DNA of 64,000 bases, taken from NCBI GenBank assembly GCA_017856435.1, contig JAFMFB010000011.1, forward strand, positions 1 through 64,000, read 5' to 3'. The notes under the pieces were generated by a model that saw nothing but the letters and a program-made list of their open reading frames with translations, was not told the DNA's origin and made no database searches. Source of the stretch: Burkholderiaceae bacterium. Lineage in GTDB: Bacteria; Pseudomonadota; Gammaproteobacteria; Burkholderiales; Burkholderiaceae_C. The position numbers and the translations under genes are program-made. Numbering within the stretch: position 1 is the first letter of the stretch; the number at the start of each line of letters is the position of its first letter. This document shows, one piece after another, positions 42,196 to 51,303 of this stretch.

Positions 42196-42229
42196 CGCCG
42201 GACCATGGCGCACCTCTTAAAAGAAGGCG

Positions 42230-42246
42230 CTAGGGTAAGTCCCTAG
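42230..42246 (+). promoter_or_regulatory. Perfect palindrome upstream of the LivK-type gene
   Basis: CTAGGGTAAGTCCCTAG is a perfect six-base inverted repeat with a five-base spacer. It ends 59 bases before the ATG at 42306. Bases 42234-42247 recur exactly at 33834-33847 upstream of the metC-like gene. Symmetry and position suggest an operator for a dimeric regulator. The regulator is not identified in the window. Confidence 0.6.
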
Positions 42247-42305
42247 TCGGCAAGCTGCGGCAATGCCATTACGCTAGTGCTTTGATCAATTTTTAGGAGG
42301 CTTAG

Positions 42306-43577
42306 ATGAACTTGACTATGAAAATTGTTGCCCTGGCTACTGTTACAGCCATCTGTAGTGGTGGGAGCTGGGCACAGGCTCAAAAAGCCACAAGCGCTAA
42401 CAAAGGGCCGCTGGCAGGGCAGACCGTCAAGATCGCCTGGATTGATCCGCTATCGGGTCTGATGGCGCCGGTAGGCTCAAACCAACTTAAAAGCCTTCAG
42501 TTTTTTGCTGAAAAGTTCAGTGGGTCAGGTAACCCGGCTGGGGTCAAGTTTGAAATCATTGGCCTTGACAACAAGCTCAGCCCGGCTGAAAGCTTGAACC
42601 AACTCAAGGCTGCCATTGACCAGGGCGTGCGCTATGTGACGCAGGGTAATGGCTCCTCGGTGGCTGGCGCGTTGATTGATGCAGTGAACAAGCACAACGA
42701 GCGCAATCCCGGCAAGGAGGTAATCTACCTGAATCACTCAGCAGTGGACCCGGACTTTACCAACAGCAAGTGCAGCTACTGGCACTTCCGCTTTGATGCA
42801 GACACATCAATGAAGATGGAGGCTCTTACGACCCTGATGAAGGATGACCAGGGTGTCAAGAAGGTCTATTTGCTCAATCAGAACTACTCGCACGGACACC
42901 AGGTCGCCAAATTTTTCAAGGAAAACATACAGCGCAAACGCCCCGATGTGCAGATCGTCGGCGAGGAACTGCATCCACTGGCTCAGGTCCGTGATTTTGC
43001 GCCGTACATCGCCAAAATCAAGGCTTCCGGTGCTGACACCGTGATCACCGGTAACTGGGGGTCAGACCTGGCCTTGCTGGTCAAGGCTGCCAATGAGGGG
43101 GGCTATAGCGGCAAGTTTTACACCTATTACACCGGGGTGACGGGTACCCCTACAGCCCTGGGTCAAGGTGGAGCCGGCCGGGTCTTTCAGGTTTCTTACA
43201 ACCACTACAACATGGGTGGGGACATGGCCAAATGGCGTGATGAATACAAGAAAAAGTTCAACGATGACTTTTACACTGGTTCCATGATTCATATGCCAAA
43301 AATCCTGGGCGAGGCGATGGCCAAAGCCAAGTCAACCGATCCGGTCAAAGTGGCTGCCGCCATGGAGGGGTTGTCCTTTCAAAGTTTCAATGGTGAGGTA
43401 CAGATGCGAAAGACCGACCATCAGATGCAGCAACCCCTGTACCTGACGGTGTGGCAAAAGGCTGACAAGAAGTTTCCCTACAGCCCGGAAAATACTGGGA
43501 TGACATTGGCGCTGGTGAAGGAGATACCGGCCTACATAGCCAGCACACCGACCAGCTGCCAGATGAAGCGCCCTTAA
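42306..43577 (+). CDS. ABC transporter periplasmic substrate-binding protein, LivK/HAAT type
   Basis: A 423-residue exported binding protein with a signal peptide (MNLTMKIVALATVTAICSGG...WAQAQ). The type I fold is visible from TVKIAWIDPLSGLMAPVGSNQLKSLQ through NELNPGKEVIYLNH-like ERNPGKEVIYLNHSAVDPDF to FNDDFYTGSMIHMPKILGEAM. It is the receptor for the LivHMGF-type importer that follows. A strong AGGAGG lies nine bases before the ATG. Ligand could be branched-chain amino acids, but the flanking acyl-CoA genes make an acyl or aryl carboxylate plausible. Hairpins separate it from the permease gene. Confidence 0.88.
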   Translation: MNLTMKIVALATVTAICSGGSWAQAQKATSANKGPLAGQTVKIAWIDPLSGLMAPVGSNQLKSLQFFAEKFSGSGNPAGVKFEIIGLDNKLSPAESLNQLKAAIDQGVRYVTQGNGSSVAGALIDAVNKHNERNPGKEVIYLNHSAVDPDFTNSKCSYWHFRFDADTSMKMEALTTLMKDDQGVKKVYLLNQNYSHGHQVAKFFKENIQRKRPDVQIVGEELHPLAQVRDFAPYIAKIKASGADTVITGNWGSDLALLVKAANEGGYSGKFYTYYTGVTGTPTALGQGGAGRVFQVSYNHYNMGGDMAKWRDEYKKKFNDDFYTGSMIHMPKILGEAMAKAKSTDPVKVAAAMEGLSFQSFNGEVQMRKTDHQMQQPLYLTVWQKADKKFPYSPENTGMTLALVKEIPAYIASTPTSCQMKRP

Positions 43578-43599
43578 CAGCCAAACTTGAAGTTGTCGT

Positions 43600-43622
43600 C
43601 CCTGTCAGATAAGCAGGCAGGG
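43600..43622 (+). other. First stem-loop in the livK-livH gap
   Basis: CCCTG at 43600-43604 can pair with CAGGG at 43618-43622, and an inner CCTG/CAGG alternative exists. It lies 10 bases before the stronger hairpin at 43632. Weak by itself; listed because the two hairpins are adjacent. Confidence 0.3.
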
Positions 43623-43631
43623 GTCGTACAC

Positions 43632-43658
43632 CATAGGACCGGCCGGGCCGGTTCTATG
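43632..43658 (+). other. Strong stem-loop between livK-type and livH-type genes
   Basis: CATAGGACCGGCC at 43632-43644 pairs with GGCCGGTTCTATG at 43646-43658. There are 13 pairs including one G-U, with the tip opening into a small loop. No U-run follows. Such a hairpin after a binding-protein gene commonly protects the upstream mRNA and lowers expression of membrane subunits. Sequence shows the stem; the role is inference. Confidence 0.6.
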
Positions 43659-43722
43659 ACGGTTTGTGATGAGGCCAGGGATTTGTCGTTCAGTCGGCTG
43701 GAACCATATCTCAGTTAGCACC

Positions 43723-44739
43723 ATGGAATTCTTCACTATCTCCATGCTCAATGGATTGAGCTATGGTCTGCTGTTGTTCATGCTCAGCTCCGGCTTGACG
43801 CTGATCTTCAGCATGATGGGAGTGCTCAATTTTGCCCATGCCAGCTTTTATATGCTGGGTGCCTATCTGGGCTATTCGATTGCCGGCTTATTCGGGTTTT
43901 GGACTGGTCTGGTGATTGCCCCGTTCCTGGTGGGTGCCCTGGGGGCAGCTTTTGAGCGCTTGGCCTTGCGCAAGGTGCACAAATTTGGTCATGTGCCGGA
44001 ATTGCTGATTACGTTTGGGCTGTCCTACATCATTCTCGAACTGGTGCAATTGGTCTGGGGACGAGCGGCGGTTGATTTTCCGCCACCGGCTGTCCTGCAG
44101 GGACCCATGTTCACACTCATCAACCACCCGGTCCAAGGAATAGGGTTGCTCTGGGGTGCTGCAGCACCAGACTTATGTCGGTTAGCAGCCTGCTCGCCCT
44201 TTCCGGCCACCCGCGGCTTCATGATGCTGGTTGCCGTCCTGATGTTGCTGGCACTTTGGCTGATGCTTACCCGTACACGTGTTGGTCTGGTGATTCAGGC
44301 GGCACTGGAGCACCCTGAAATGGTTGAAGCGCTGGGCCATAACGTGCCGCGGGTCTTCATGCTGGTTTTCGGGGCGGGTGCAGCGCTTGCCGGCTTGGCT
44401 GGCGTGATCGGTGGTACAACCTTTGTGACGGAGCCCGCCATGGCTGCCACGGTTGGATCGATCATCTTTGTGGTGGTGGTCGTCGGTGGGCTGGGTTCCT
44501 TATCGGGCGCATTCCTGGCATCGGTTCTGATAGGGGTGATTCAGACATTTGCCGTAGCCTTTGACTATTCTCTGATAACACTGGCGCAGCAACTTGGGGT
44601 TGAACTGAGTTCCGAGCTAAAAAATAATTCTGTCATCAAGTTGACCCTGTCTCAGATCGCCCCCATCCTGCCCTACCTGTTCCTGGTGCTGATACTGATA
44701 TTGCGTCCCAAGGGCTTGCTTGGCTCAAGAGATGAATAA
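43723..44739 (+). CDS. ABC transporter permease, LivH type
   Basis: Inner-membrane permease of 338 residues with eight or so helices. It starts MEFFTISMLNGLSYGLLLFMLSSGLTLIFSMMGVLNFAHASFYMLGAY, the family signature. The coupling-helix region EHPEMVEALGHNVPRVF and the Gly-rich GGTTFVTEPAMAATVGSIIFVVVVVGGLGSLSGA are clear. The ATG at 43723 is preferred over an in-frame upstream ATG because conservation begins here. The livM-type start overlaps its 3' end. Confidence 0.92.
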   Translation: MEFFTISMLNGLSYGLLLFMLSSGLTLIFSMMGVLNFAHASFYMLGAYLGYSIAGLFGFWTGLVIAPFLVGALGAAFERLALRKVHKFGHVPELLITFGLSYIILELVQLVWGRAAVDFPPPAVLQGPMFTLINHPVQGIGLLWGAAAPDLCRLAACSPFPATRGFMMLVAVLMLLALWLMLTRTRVGLVIQAALEHPEMVEALGHNVPRVFMLVFGAGAALAGLAGVIGGTTFVTEPAMAATVGSIIFVVVVVGGLGSLSGAFLASVLIGVIQTFAVAFDYSLITLAQQLGVELSSELKNNSVIKLTLSQIAPILPYLFLVLILILRPKGLLGSRDE

Positions 44740-46036
44740 AGCCTGGGCAATGCAGTACTACGAATTCAAACCTTACAACGTTGGTCGCTGGATCGTCTGG
44801 GGACTGTTCGCGTTGCTACTGCTGCTGATACCCAGGCTATTCACCAGTAGCCTATCGATCACCATGCTGTCCCAGATGGGAATTGCCATCATTGCCTGCT
44901 TGTCCTACAACCTGCTCCTTGGTCAGGGCGGGATGTTGAGTTTTGGCCATGCGGTCTACTCCGGTTTGGGGTCTTACATGGCTATTCATGCGCTGAACAT
45001 GGTCAGCAAGGGGAGTCTGCCTATTCCCGTCAGTCTTTTACCTATCGTTGGCGGACTATCGGGCATGGGGTTTGCCGTATTGCTTGGCTATGTGACCACC
45101 CGAAAGTCGGGCACACCGTTTGCCATGATTACCCTGGGGGTGGCTGAACTGGTGTTTGCCATGTCCCTGATGTTCTCCGAGTTTTTTGGTGGAGAGGCGG
45201 GTGTGTCCGGCAATCGTGTGGCGGGCAGCTCCTTTTTGGGTATTACCTATGGGCCAGGCGTTCAGGTTTACTACCTGATTGCCACCTACACCTTTATTTG
45301 TGTTGGTTTGATGTTCGCTTTTACGCGGACACCGCTTGGGCGCATGCTCAATGCGGTACGTGACAACCCGGAGCGGGTCGAATTTATTGGTTACAACACG
45401 CAAAAGGTTCGCTACCTGGCCTTCATCATTTCCGGATTCTTTGCCGGGATTGCTGGCGGGTTGGGTTGCCTACTGTTCGAGATCGTCACTGCGGAAGTGG
45501 TTGGGGCCCATCGATCGGGCGCCTATTTGTTGTTCACTTTTCTGGGCGGTGCCACCTTCTTTTTTGGACCGATCATTGGTGGTGTGCTGATGATCCTGGC
45601 GTCCGTGTTGCTATCGGAAATTACCAAGGCCTGGCTGCTCTATCTCGGGCTGATTTTTCTCTTTATGGTGATGTACGCTCCCGGCGGTATTGCCAGCCTG
45701 ATCATGATGAATTTGCGGCTTGCTGCTTTTGGCTTTCTAAGGCGGATCTGGGTCAGTTACCTGGGCCTTGGGCTGGCAGCTTTGACCATGCTGCTTGGGG
45801 CTGCCGTGATGATCGAGATGACGTACCACCTTCAACTCAATGCGGCTATGGGCCCCACGGTCAAATTCATTGGCTTGGTTTTCAATTCTCAACAACTGGA
45901 CCATTGGTTTGGCGCTTTGTTTGTTCTTTTCACTGGACTGGGCCTGTTTGAACTCTGCCGCCGTCAGTACCTGCTGGAATGGGGTGAAATTCAGGAGGAC
46001 ATTGAAAAGGAAATCAAACGCAGGGAGGCGCTATGA
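44732..46036 (+). CDS. ABC transporter permease, LivM type
   Basis: Second permease of the importer, 434 residues with the chosen ATG. Motifs are ISMLSQMGIAIIACLSYNLLLGQGGMLSFGHAVYSGLGSYMAIHAL-like sequence, FAFTRTPLGRMLNAVRDNPERVEFIGYN (coupling helix) and GAHRSGAYLLFTFLGGATFFFGPIIGG. It has an extra C-terminal membrane part and a Glu/Lys-rich end (EIQEDIEKEIKRREAL), longer than E. coli LivM's typical core. Start choice is uncertain: TTG 44720, ATG 44732 or ATG 44750. The stop overlaps the livG-type start. Confidence 0.9.
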   Translation: MNKAWAMQYYEFKPYNVGRWIVWGLFALLLLLIPRLFTSSLSITMLSQMGIAIIACLSYNLLLGQGGMLSFGHAVYSGLGSYMAIHALNMVSKGSLPIPVSLLPIVGGLSGMGFAVLLGYVTTRKSGTPFAMITLGVAELVFAMSLMFSEFFGGEAGVSGNRVAGSSFLGITYGPGVQVYYLIATYTFICVGLMFAFTRTPLGRMLNAVRDNPERVEFIGYNTQKVRYLAFIISGFFAGIAGGLGCLLFEIVTAEVVGAHRSGAYLLFTFLGGATFFFGPIIGGVLMILASVLLSEITKAWLLYLGLIFLFMVMYAPGGIASLIMMNLRLAAFGFLRRIWVSYLGLGLAALTMLLGAAVMIEMTYHLQLNAAMGPTVKFIGLVFNSQQLDHWFGALFVLFTGLGLFELCRRQYLLEWGEIQEDIEKEIKRREAL

Positions 46037-46812
46037 CCGGTACGAGTCGCTATGCGTTGGAACTCCGAGGGGTGCGCAAGAGTTTTGGCCACACAGAAAT
46101 TATCTGTGGCATTGATCTGGCAGTTGCCCATGGGGAAAGGGTGGCCGTCATTGGGCCCAACGGCGCTGGCAAGTCCACACTCTTTAATCTGATCAGTGGG
46201 CGTTTTGGTCCCAGCGGTGGCGAAATCTTGCTGGCCGGACAACGTATCGACGGTAAAAAGCCGTATGAGATCAATCGACTGGGGTTGTCGCGCAGCTTTC
46301 AAATCACCAATATCTTTCCTAAGCTCAATGTATTTGAAAACTTACGCTGTGCCGTTCTCTGGAGCCTGGGACACAAATACAGCTTTTGGCGCTTTTTGGC
46401 TGACCTTGATGACGCCAACGACAGAACTGAGGAATTGCTTGAGATGCTTCGGTTGGACAAGCGGCGCGATGTACTGGCGACCAACCTGACCTATGCTGAA
46501 CAGCGCGCCCTTGAGATAGGAATCACGATTGCCGGTGGCGCCCGGGTGATTCTGCTGGATGAACCCACAGCGGGCATGAGCAAGAGCGAAACAACCCGCT
46601 TCATAAAACTGATTCGCGAGGTGACCGAGGGACGTACGCTACTGACGGTGGAGCATGACATGGGTGTGGTATTCGGTCTGGCCGACAAAATTGCCGTAGT
46701 CGTCTATGGCGAGGTGATTGCCTTCGATACGCCTGAGGCAGTACGCGCTAATCCAAGGGTCCAGGAGGCCTATTTGGGATCTGCCGTGGCAGATGCGCAG
46801 TTGGGACATTGA
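46033..46812 (+). CDS. ABC transporter ATPase, LivG type
   Basis: A 259-residue ATPase. Walker A is GPNGAGKSTLFN, the signature is LTYAEQRALEIG and Walker B is VILLDEPTAGMS. H-loop histidine is in TVEHDMGVVF. The C-terminal helix GEVIAFDTPEAVRANPRVQEAYLG is typical of LivG. It overlaps the livM-type stop (ATGA), and the second ATPase starts three bases after it. Confidence 0.94.
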   Translation: MTGTSRYALELRGVRKSFGHTEIICGIDLAVAHGERVAVIGPNGAGKSTLFNLISGRFGPSGGEILLAGQRIDGKKPYEINRLGLSRSFQITNIFPKLNVFENLRCAVLWSLGHKYSFWRFLADLDDANDRTEELLEMLRLDKRRDVLATNLTYAEQRALEIGITIAGGARVILLDEPTAGMSKSETTRFIKLIREVTEGRTLLTVEHDMGVVFGLADKIAVVVYGEVIAFDTPEAVRANPRVQEAYLGSAVADAQLGH

Positions 46813-46814
46813 CC

Positions 46815-47510
46815 ATGCTGAGAGTCGATAATCTGCACGCCTTTTACGGTAAAAGCCATGTGCTTCATGGGGTGAGTTTCAATATCCAACCGGGGGAAAT
46901 CGTTGCGCTTTTGGGCCGCAACGGTTCGGGCCGCTCGACAACGGCCAAGACCATCATGGGTTTGGTCGATGGTGAAGGCATGATTGATTGGCGCAATGAA
47001 CCAATTCTTGGGCGCAAGGCCTTTGAGATTGCCCAGCTTGGGATTGGTTATGTGCCGGAAAACCGCGAAATTTTTCCGGATCTGACAGTTCACCAGAACC
47101 TGATGCTCGGTGAAAAGCGAAGCAACAAGGCCAGTCGCTGGTCGTTTGATGACATGTACAACATGTTTCCTCGACTCAAAGAGCGCCAGCATACCGAGGC
47201 AGGCTATCTCTCTGGGGGCGAGCAGCAGATGCTGACCTTGTGCCGAACCCTGATGGGTGATCCTGATCTGATCATGATCGATGAACCCACCGAAGGCCTG
47301 GCGCCTAAAATTGTTGAGTTGGTCGCCGAATATCTTGCAAAGCTCAGGCAAAGAGGTATTTCTGTTTTGCTGATTGAACAGAAGTTGACCATCGCCATGG
47401 AAATTTCTGATCGCTGTCTGGTCATGGGCCATGGAAGCATTGTTTTTGATGGCCCACCCGCTCAATTGCGTTCCAATGCTTACATCCGTCGTGAGTGGCT
47501 TGAGGTGTAA
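46815..47510 (+). CDS. ABC transporter ATPase, LivF type, with arginine in Walker A
   Basis: A 233-residue ATPase. The Walker A reads GRNGSGRST, with R40 replacing the usual lysine. The signature is LSGGEQQMLTLCRTL, Walker B is LIMIDEPTEGLAP, and a Q-loop lies in YVPENREIFPDLTVHQNL. The H-loop position is LIEQKLTIAM, where glutamine-lysine replaces the histidine, as usual in LivF. The partner LivG keeps a normal Walker A. Degenerate sites may thus be asymmetric in this importer. Confidence 0.92.
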   Translation: MLRVDNLHAFYGKSHVLHGVSFNIQPGEIVALLGRNGSGRSTTAKTIMGLVDGEGMIDWRNEPILGRKAFEIAQLGIGYVPENREIFPDLTVHQNLMLGEKRSNKASRWSFDDMYNMFPRLKERQHTEAGYLSGGEQQMLTLCRTLMGDPDLIMIDEPTEGLAPKIVELVAEYLAKLRQRGISVLLIEQKLTIAMEISDRCLVMGHGSIVFDGPPAQLRSNAYIRREWLEV

Positions 47511-47669
47511 TGTTTCCCTGAATCCCTTTTCTTGCCCAAGCAAGTTGTCTGACAAGCAGCGTAATTGACTGCGATGTGTATCAAACTGATTGGCTCTGAA
47601 TGAATCTTAGGCCGCCCGCCTTTAAGATATGGGGCTAGCGCAATAAACAGGTTTTACAAGGATCCGAGC

Positions 47670-49769
47670 ATGAGTGCTGAGTACCAAGTTCACGGCGATG
47701 TCGCCGTCATCACTATGAAAAACCCACCGGTCAATGGCTTGGGTCTAGCCGTTCGCCAGGGGATCGCAGAGGGCCTTGAAAAGGCCAACAGAGATCCGGC
47801 GGTACTTGCCATCGTGATCACCGGCGCGGGCAGAGCCTTCTCGGGCGGGGCTGATATTCGTGAATTTGGGACGCCCAAGTCGATTCAGGAACCCAATTTG
47901 TTGAGCCTTATCCTTGCCCTGGAAAATTCACTCAAACCGGTGGTGGCGGCCATCCACTCGGTGGCGATGGGGGGAGGGCTGGAGCTTGCGCTGGGTTGTC
48001 ACTACCGGATTGCCGCACCCGGCTGCAAAGTGGCCATGCCCGAAGTGAAGCTGGGGCTGATTCCTGGTGCTGGCGGTACCCAGCGGCTTCCGCGGGTCAT
48101 TGGGGTAGAAGCGGCCTTGAACATGATCGTCAGCGGAGAGCCTGTTGCCAGTGAGTTGTTGGCCTCATTGCCCGGACAGAAACTCTTTGACCGATTGGCT
48201 GCCTCGAATGAATCCTTGATGGATGAGGCTATTCAGATGGCCAGGGACAAAGCGGCCATCAGACCGCTGCCTTTGGTTCGCCAACTCCCCGCCAAACACC
48301 CACAAGGCGATGCTTACTTTCAGTTTGTCCGCAACATGGTCGGCGGGATGAGCAAGAACTTTCCAGCCCCACTCAAATGCATCGATGCGGTTGAAACGGC
48401 CACCAAGAAAAAATTTGACGAAGGGATGGCGTTTGAGCGGGAAACCTTCCTCAACCTGATGTTGACACCCGAGTGTCGCGCATTACGCCATGTTTTTATG
48501 GCTGAGCGTGCGGCATCGAAGATAGCCGATGTACCTGAAGACACAGCCAAACGTTCAATTCAAAGCGTTGCTGTCATTGGCGCAGGAACCATGGGGGGCG
48601 GCATCAGCATGAATTTCCTGAATGCGGGCATTCCGGTCACCATTCTTGAAATGCAACAGGAAGCGCTTGATCGCGGCTTGGCAACAATTCGCAAGAACTA
48701 TGAGGCGCAGGTCAGCAAAGGCAAGCTCAAGCAGGACAAGTACGAGCAACGCATGAGCCTGCTCAAACCGACCTTGAACTATTCCGATATCGGACAGGCT
48801 GATCTGGTGATTGAAGCGGTTTTTGAAGAGATGGGCGTCAAAGAAAAGGTGTTCGAACAGCTGGATCAGGTCATGAAGCCAGGGGCAATTCTGGCAACCA
48901 ACACATCGACGCTGGATGTCAACCAGATTGCCTCTTTCACACAACGTCCCCAGGATGTGGTCGGCCTGCATTTTTTCAGCCCTGCCAATGTCATGAAGTT
49001 GCTGGAGGTGGTGCGTGGTGAGAAAACTGCCAAGGATGTTCTGGCTACGGTCATGTCGCTGGCCAAGACCATCAAAAAAACTGCGGTTGTATCAGGCGTT
49101 TGCGATGGGTTTATTGGCAACCGGATGATCGAGCAGTACAGCCGTCAGGCCGGATTTTTGCTCGAAGAGGGTTGCTCACCCTCGCAGGTGGACAAGGCAA
49201 TTGAAAAGTTTGGATTCGCCATGGGACCATTTCGCATGAGCGACCTGGCTGGCAATGACATTGGTTGGGCGATCCGCAAGCGCCGCTACCTTGAAAAGCC
49301 TTCGATGCGTTACAGCAAGACGGCTGATCTTCTGTGCGAATTGGGACGTTTTGGCCAAAAAACCGGCGCGGGCTGGTACGACTACAAACCGGGCAAGCGT
49401 GATGCGATTACCAGTCCGCTGGTCGAGGCGATGATCGAAAAACATCGCCAGGCACAAGGCATTACCCCAAGAAAAATCAGCGATGAAGAGATTGTTCAGC
49501 GACTGGTATTTTCACTGGTGAATGAAGCTGCGCGTATTCTTGAAGAGGGAATTGCCGCCAAAGCCAGCGACATCGACATGGTCTACCTGACCGGCTACGG
49601 CTTTCCGCTTTGGCGCGGCGGTCCAATGCAATATGCCGATACGGTTGGCCTGTTCAATGTGGTCCAGGCGATGAAACGTTTTTCACAAAACCCGATGGAC
49701 GATGCGAATTTCTGGCAGCCGGCGCCCATGCTGACAAAACTGGCCGCTGAGGGGCGTACCTTCAACTAG
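47670..49769 (+). CDS. Fused enoyl-CoA hydratase / 3-hydroxyacyl-CoA dehydrogenase
   Basis: Multifunctional beta-oxidation enzyme of 699 residues, FadB/FadJ-like. The crotonase domain (1-~190) has [16 protein letters not shown] and [19 protein letters not shown] with the usual acidic residue in [20 protein letters not shown]. The NAD-binding domain starts at [29 protein letters not shown]. The catalytic His lies in [19 protein letters not shown] and the C-terminal half has the dehydrogenase dimer domain. It hydrates enoyl-CoA and oxidises 3-hydroxyacyl-CoA. The thiolase gene follows after 91 bases. Confidence 0.93.
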   Translation: MSAEYQVHGDVAVITMKNPPVNGLGLAVRQGIAEGLEKANRDPAVLAIVITGAGRAFSGGADIREFGTPKSIQEPNLLSLILALENSLKPVVAAIHSVAMGGGLELALGCHYRIAAPGCKVAMPEVKLGLIPGAGGTQRLPRVIGVEAALNMIVSGEPVASELLASLPGQKLFDRLAASNESLMDEAIQMARDKAAIRPLPLVRQLPAKHPQGDAYFQFVRNMVGGMSKNFPAPLKCIDAVETATKKKFDEGMAFERETFLNLMLTPECRALRHVFMAERAASKIADVPEDTAKRSIQSVAVIGAGTMGGGISMNFLNAGIPVTILEMQQEALDRGLATIRKNYEAQVSKGKLKQDKYEQRMSLLKPTLNYSDIGQADLVIEAVFEEMGVKEKVFEQLDQVMKPGAILATNTSTLDVNQIASFTQRPQDVVGLHFFSPANVMKLLEVVRGEKTAKDVLATVMSLAKTIKKTAVVSGVCDGFIGNRMIEQYSRQAGFLLEEGCSPSQVDKAIEKFGFAMGPFRMSDLAGNDIGWAIRKRRYLEKPSMRYSKTADLLCELGRFGQKTGAGWYDYKPGKRDAITSPLVEAMIEKHRQAQGITPRKISDEEIVQRLVFSLVNEAARILEEGIAAKASDIDMVYLTGYGFPLWRGGPMQYADTVGLFNVVQAMKRFSQNPMDDANFWQPAPMLTKLAAEGRTFN

Positions 49770-49860
49770 GCCCTCAACAATGCGAGACTTCTCGTTGCAA
49801 AGCCCTGAATCTAGGCTGACAACCAGAAGGCTTGCGAACGGATCAATCAGGAGCTGATAC

Positions 49861-51036
49861 ATGACAAAAGCTGTAATTGTTTCAACTGCGCGTACTCCTC
49901 TGGCCAAAAGCTGGAAGGGCGCATTCAATATGACGCATGGGGCGACTCTGGGTGGCCATGCAGTCGAGCATGCCATCGCCCGGGCCGGCATAGAGGCTGG
50001 CGAAGTTGAAGATGTGATCATGGGCTGCGCCACACCCGAGGGAGCAACCGGCGCGAACATTGCACGTCAGATCGCTTTGCGCGCTGGGTGCCCGGTCACA
50101 ACCTCGGGCGTGACGGTCAACCGATTTTGCTCATCCGGCTTACAGACTATCGCGTTGGCCGCCCAACGGGTTATTGCTGGCGAGGGTGATATTTTCGTGG
50201 CCGGCGGCGTGGAAAGTATTTCCTGCGTGCAGAATGAATCAAACCACCATATGCTGTTTGATCCGGCCTTGGTCAAATCAAAACCCGAGATCTATTGGTC
50301 CATGCTTCAAACGGCCGAACAAGTTGCAAAGCGCTACAACATCGGGCGGGATGCGATGGATGAGTATGGTGCAGCCAGTCAGCAAAAAGCTTGCGCGGCA
50401 CAAATAGGGGGGCTGTATGACGCAGAAATCGCCCCCATCACCGTGACGACTGGTGTGGTCGATAAAACGCTGGGATTGATTAGCAAACAGATGACGGTGA
50501 GCAAGGATGAGGGCTTGCGCGAAGGCACTACCAAGGAAGGCATTAGCGGCATTAAGTCGGCCTTGCCGGGAGGATTGATCGCGGCCGGCAATGCCAGCCA
50601 GTTTTCTGATGGGGCCGGCGCCTGTGTGGTGATGAACGAAGACCTGGCCAGCCAGCGTGGTCTTAAACCTCTTGGCCGCTTTCTTGGGTTTGCTGTAGCT
50701 GGTTGCGAACCCGACGAGATGGGGATTGGCCCGGTCTTTGCTGTTCCCAAGGTTTTGAAAAAACTCGGCTTGAAGGTTGACGATATCGATCTATGGGAAC
50801 TGAATGAGGCTTTCGCGGTTCAGGTAATTTATTGTCGCGATAAGTTGGGGATATCCCCCGAAAAGCTCAATGTCAATGGGGGCGCGATTGCCCTTGGGCA
50901 CCCGTATGGTGTCAGCGGTCAGCGTCTCACTGGCCATGCATTGATAGAGGGCCGTCGCCGACAGGCCAAGCTGGCCGTCGTCACCATGTGCATTGGTGGC
51001 GGCATGGGGGCGGCGGGTGTCTTCGAAGTCTTGTAA
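49861..51036 (+). CDS. Acetyl-CoA acyltransferase (thiolase)
   Basis: Thiolase of 391 residues. The acyl-accepting cysteine is C90 in [16 protein letters not shown]. The second site has [20 protein letters not shown] with the catalytic histidine, and the third [13 protein letters not shown] with the second cysteine. It performs the last beta-oxidation step, CoA-dependent cleavage of 3-oxoacyl-CoA. CAGGAG precedes the ATG. The layout after the hydratase/dehydrogenase matches FadB-FadA pairing. Biosynthetic acetoacetyl-CoA thiolase is less likely from context. Confidence 0.93.
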   Translation: MTKAVIVSTARTPLAKSWKGAFNMTHGATLGGHAVEHAIARAGIEAGEVEDVIMGCATPEGATGANIARQIALRAGCPVTTSGVTVNRFCSSGLQTIALAAQRVIAGEGDIFVAGGVESISCVQNESNHHMLFDPALVKSKPEIYWSMLQTAEQVAKRYNIGRDAMDEYGAASQQKACAAQIGGLYDAEIAPITVTTGVVDKTLGLISKQMTVSKDEGLREGTTKEGISGIKSALPGGLIAAGNASQFSDGAGACVVMNEDLASQRGLKPLGRFLGFAVAGCEPDEMGIGPVFAVPKVLKKLGLKVDDIDLWELNEAFAVQVIYCRDKLGISPEKLNVNGGAIALGHPYGVSGQRLTGHALIEGRRRQAKLAVVTMCIGGGMGAAGVFEVL

Positions 51037-51099
51037 AGGTACGTGCGCCCTTTGTAAACATCACCCTGACTTGTCTGGTTGTGGTGCTCCAACAAGCCT

Positions 51100-51294
51100 A
51101 TGAGCAATGAGCTGAATAAAAAGAAAGCCGAACGATGGGCCTGGATTTTGATTTATGGTGGCCTGTTGATGCTTGTATTCAGTATTTTCCTGGCCCGTTA
51201 TGAACGCATGTGGGCCATAGCGATGCAAGTGGTCGGGGCCATCAGCGCTGTTGGCGGAGCGGCACTGATCTGGTTGCGATCCCGAATGAAATAA
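51100..51294 (+). CDS. Small membrane protein of unknown function
   Basis: A 64-residue protein with two hydrophobic helices (AWILIYGGLLMLVFSIFLA and AMQVVGAISAVGGAALIWL) between short basic ends (NELNKKKAER, RSRMK). No family is recognised. It lies between the thiolase and the dehydrogenase gene, the latter starting nine bases after its stop. That spacing argues it is real and co-transcribed. A TTG 21 bases upstream is an unlikely alternative start. Confidence 0.6.
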   Translation: MSNELNKKKAERWAWILIYGGLLMLVFSIFLARYERMWAIAMQVVGAISAVGGAALIWLRSRMK

Positions 51295-51303
51295 AGGTAA
51301 ACC

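Noticed and set aside
44090-44230. Apparent frameshift in the LivH-type permease around the Cys/Pro-rich stretch
   Set aside because: The reading frame continues, and a variable Cys/Pro loop at this place is as I recall it in related permeases.
47545-47555. TTGTCTGACAA palindrome upstream of the hydratase/dehydrogenase gene
   Set aside because: Single short symmetric site without a second copy or matching promoter; not strong enough to list.
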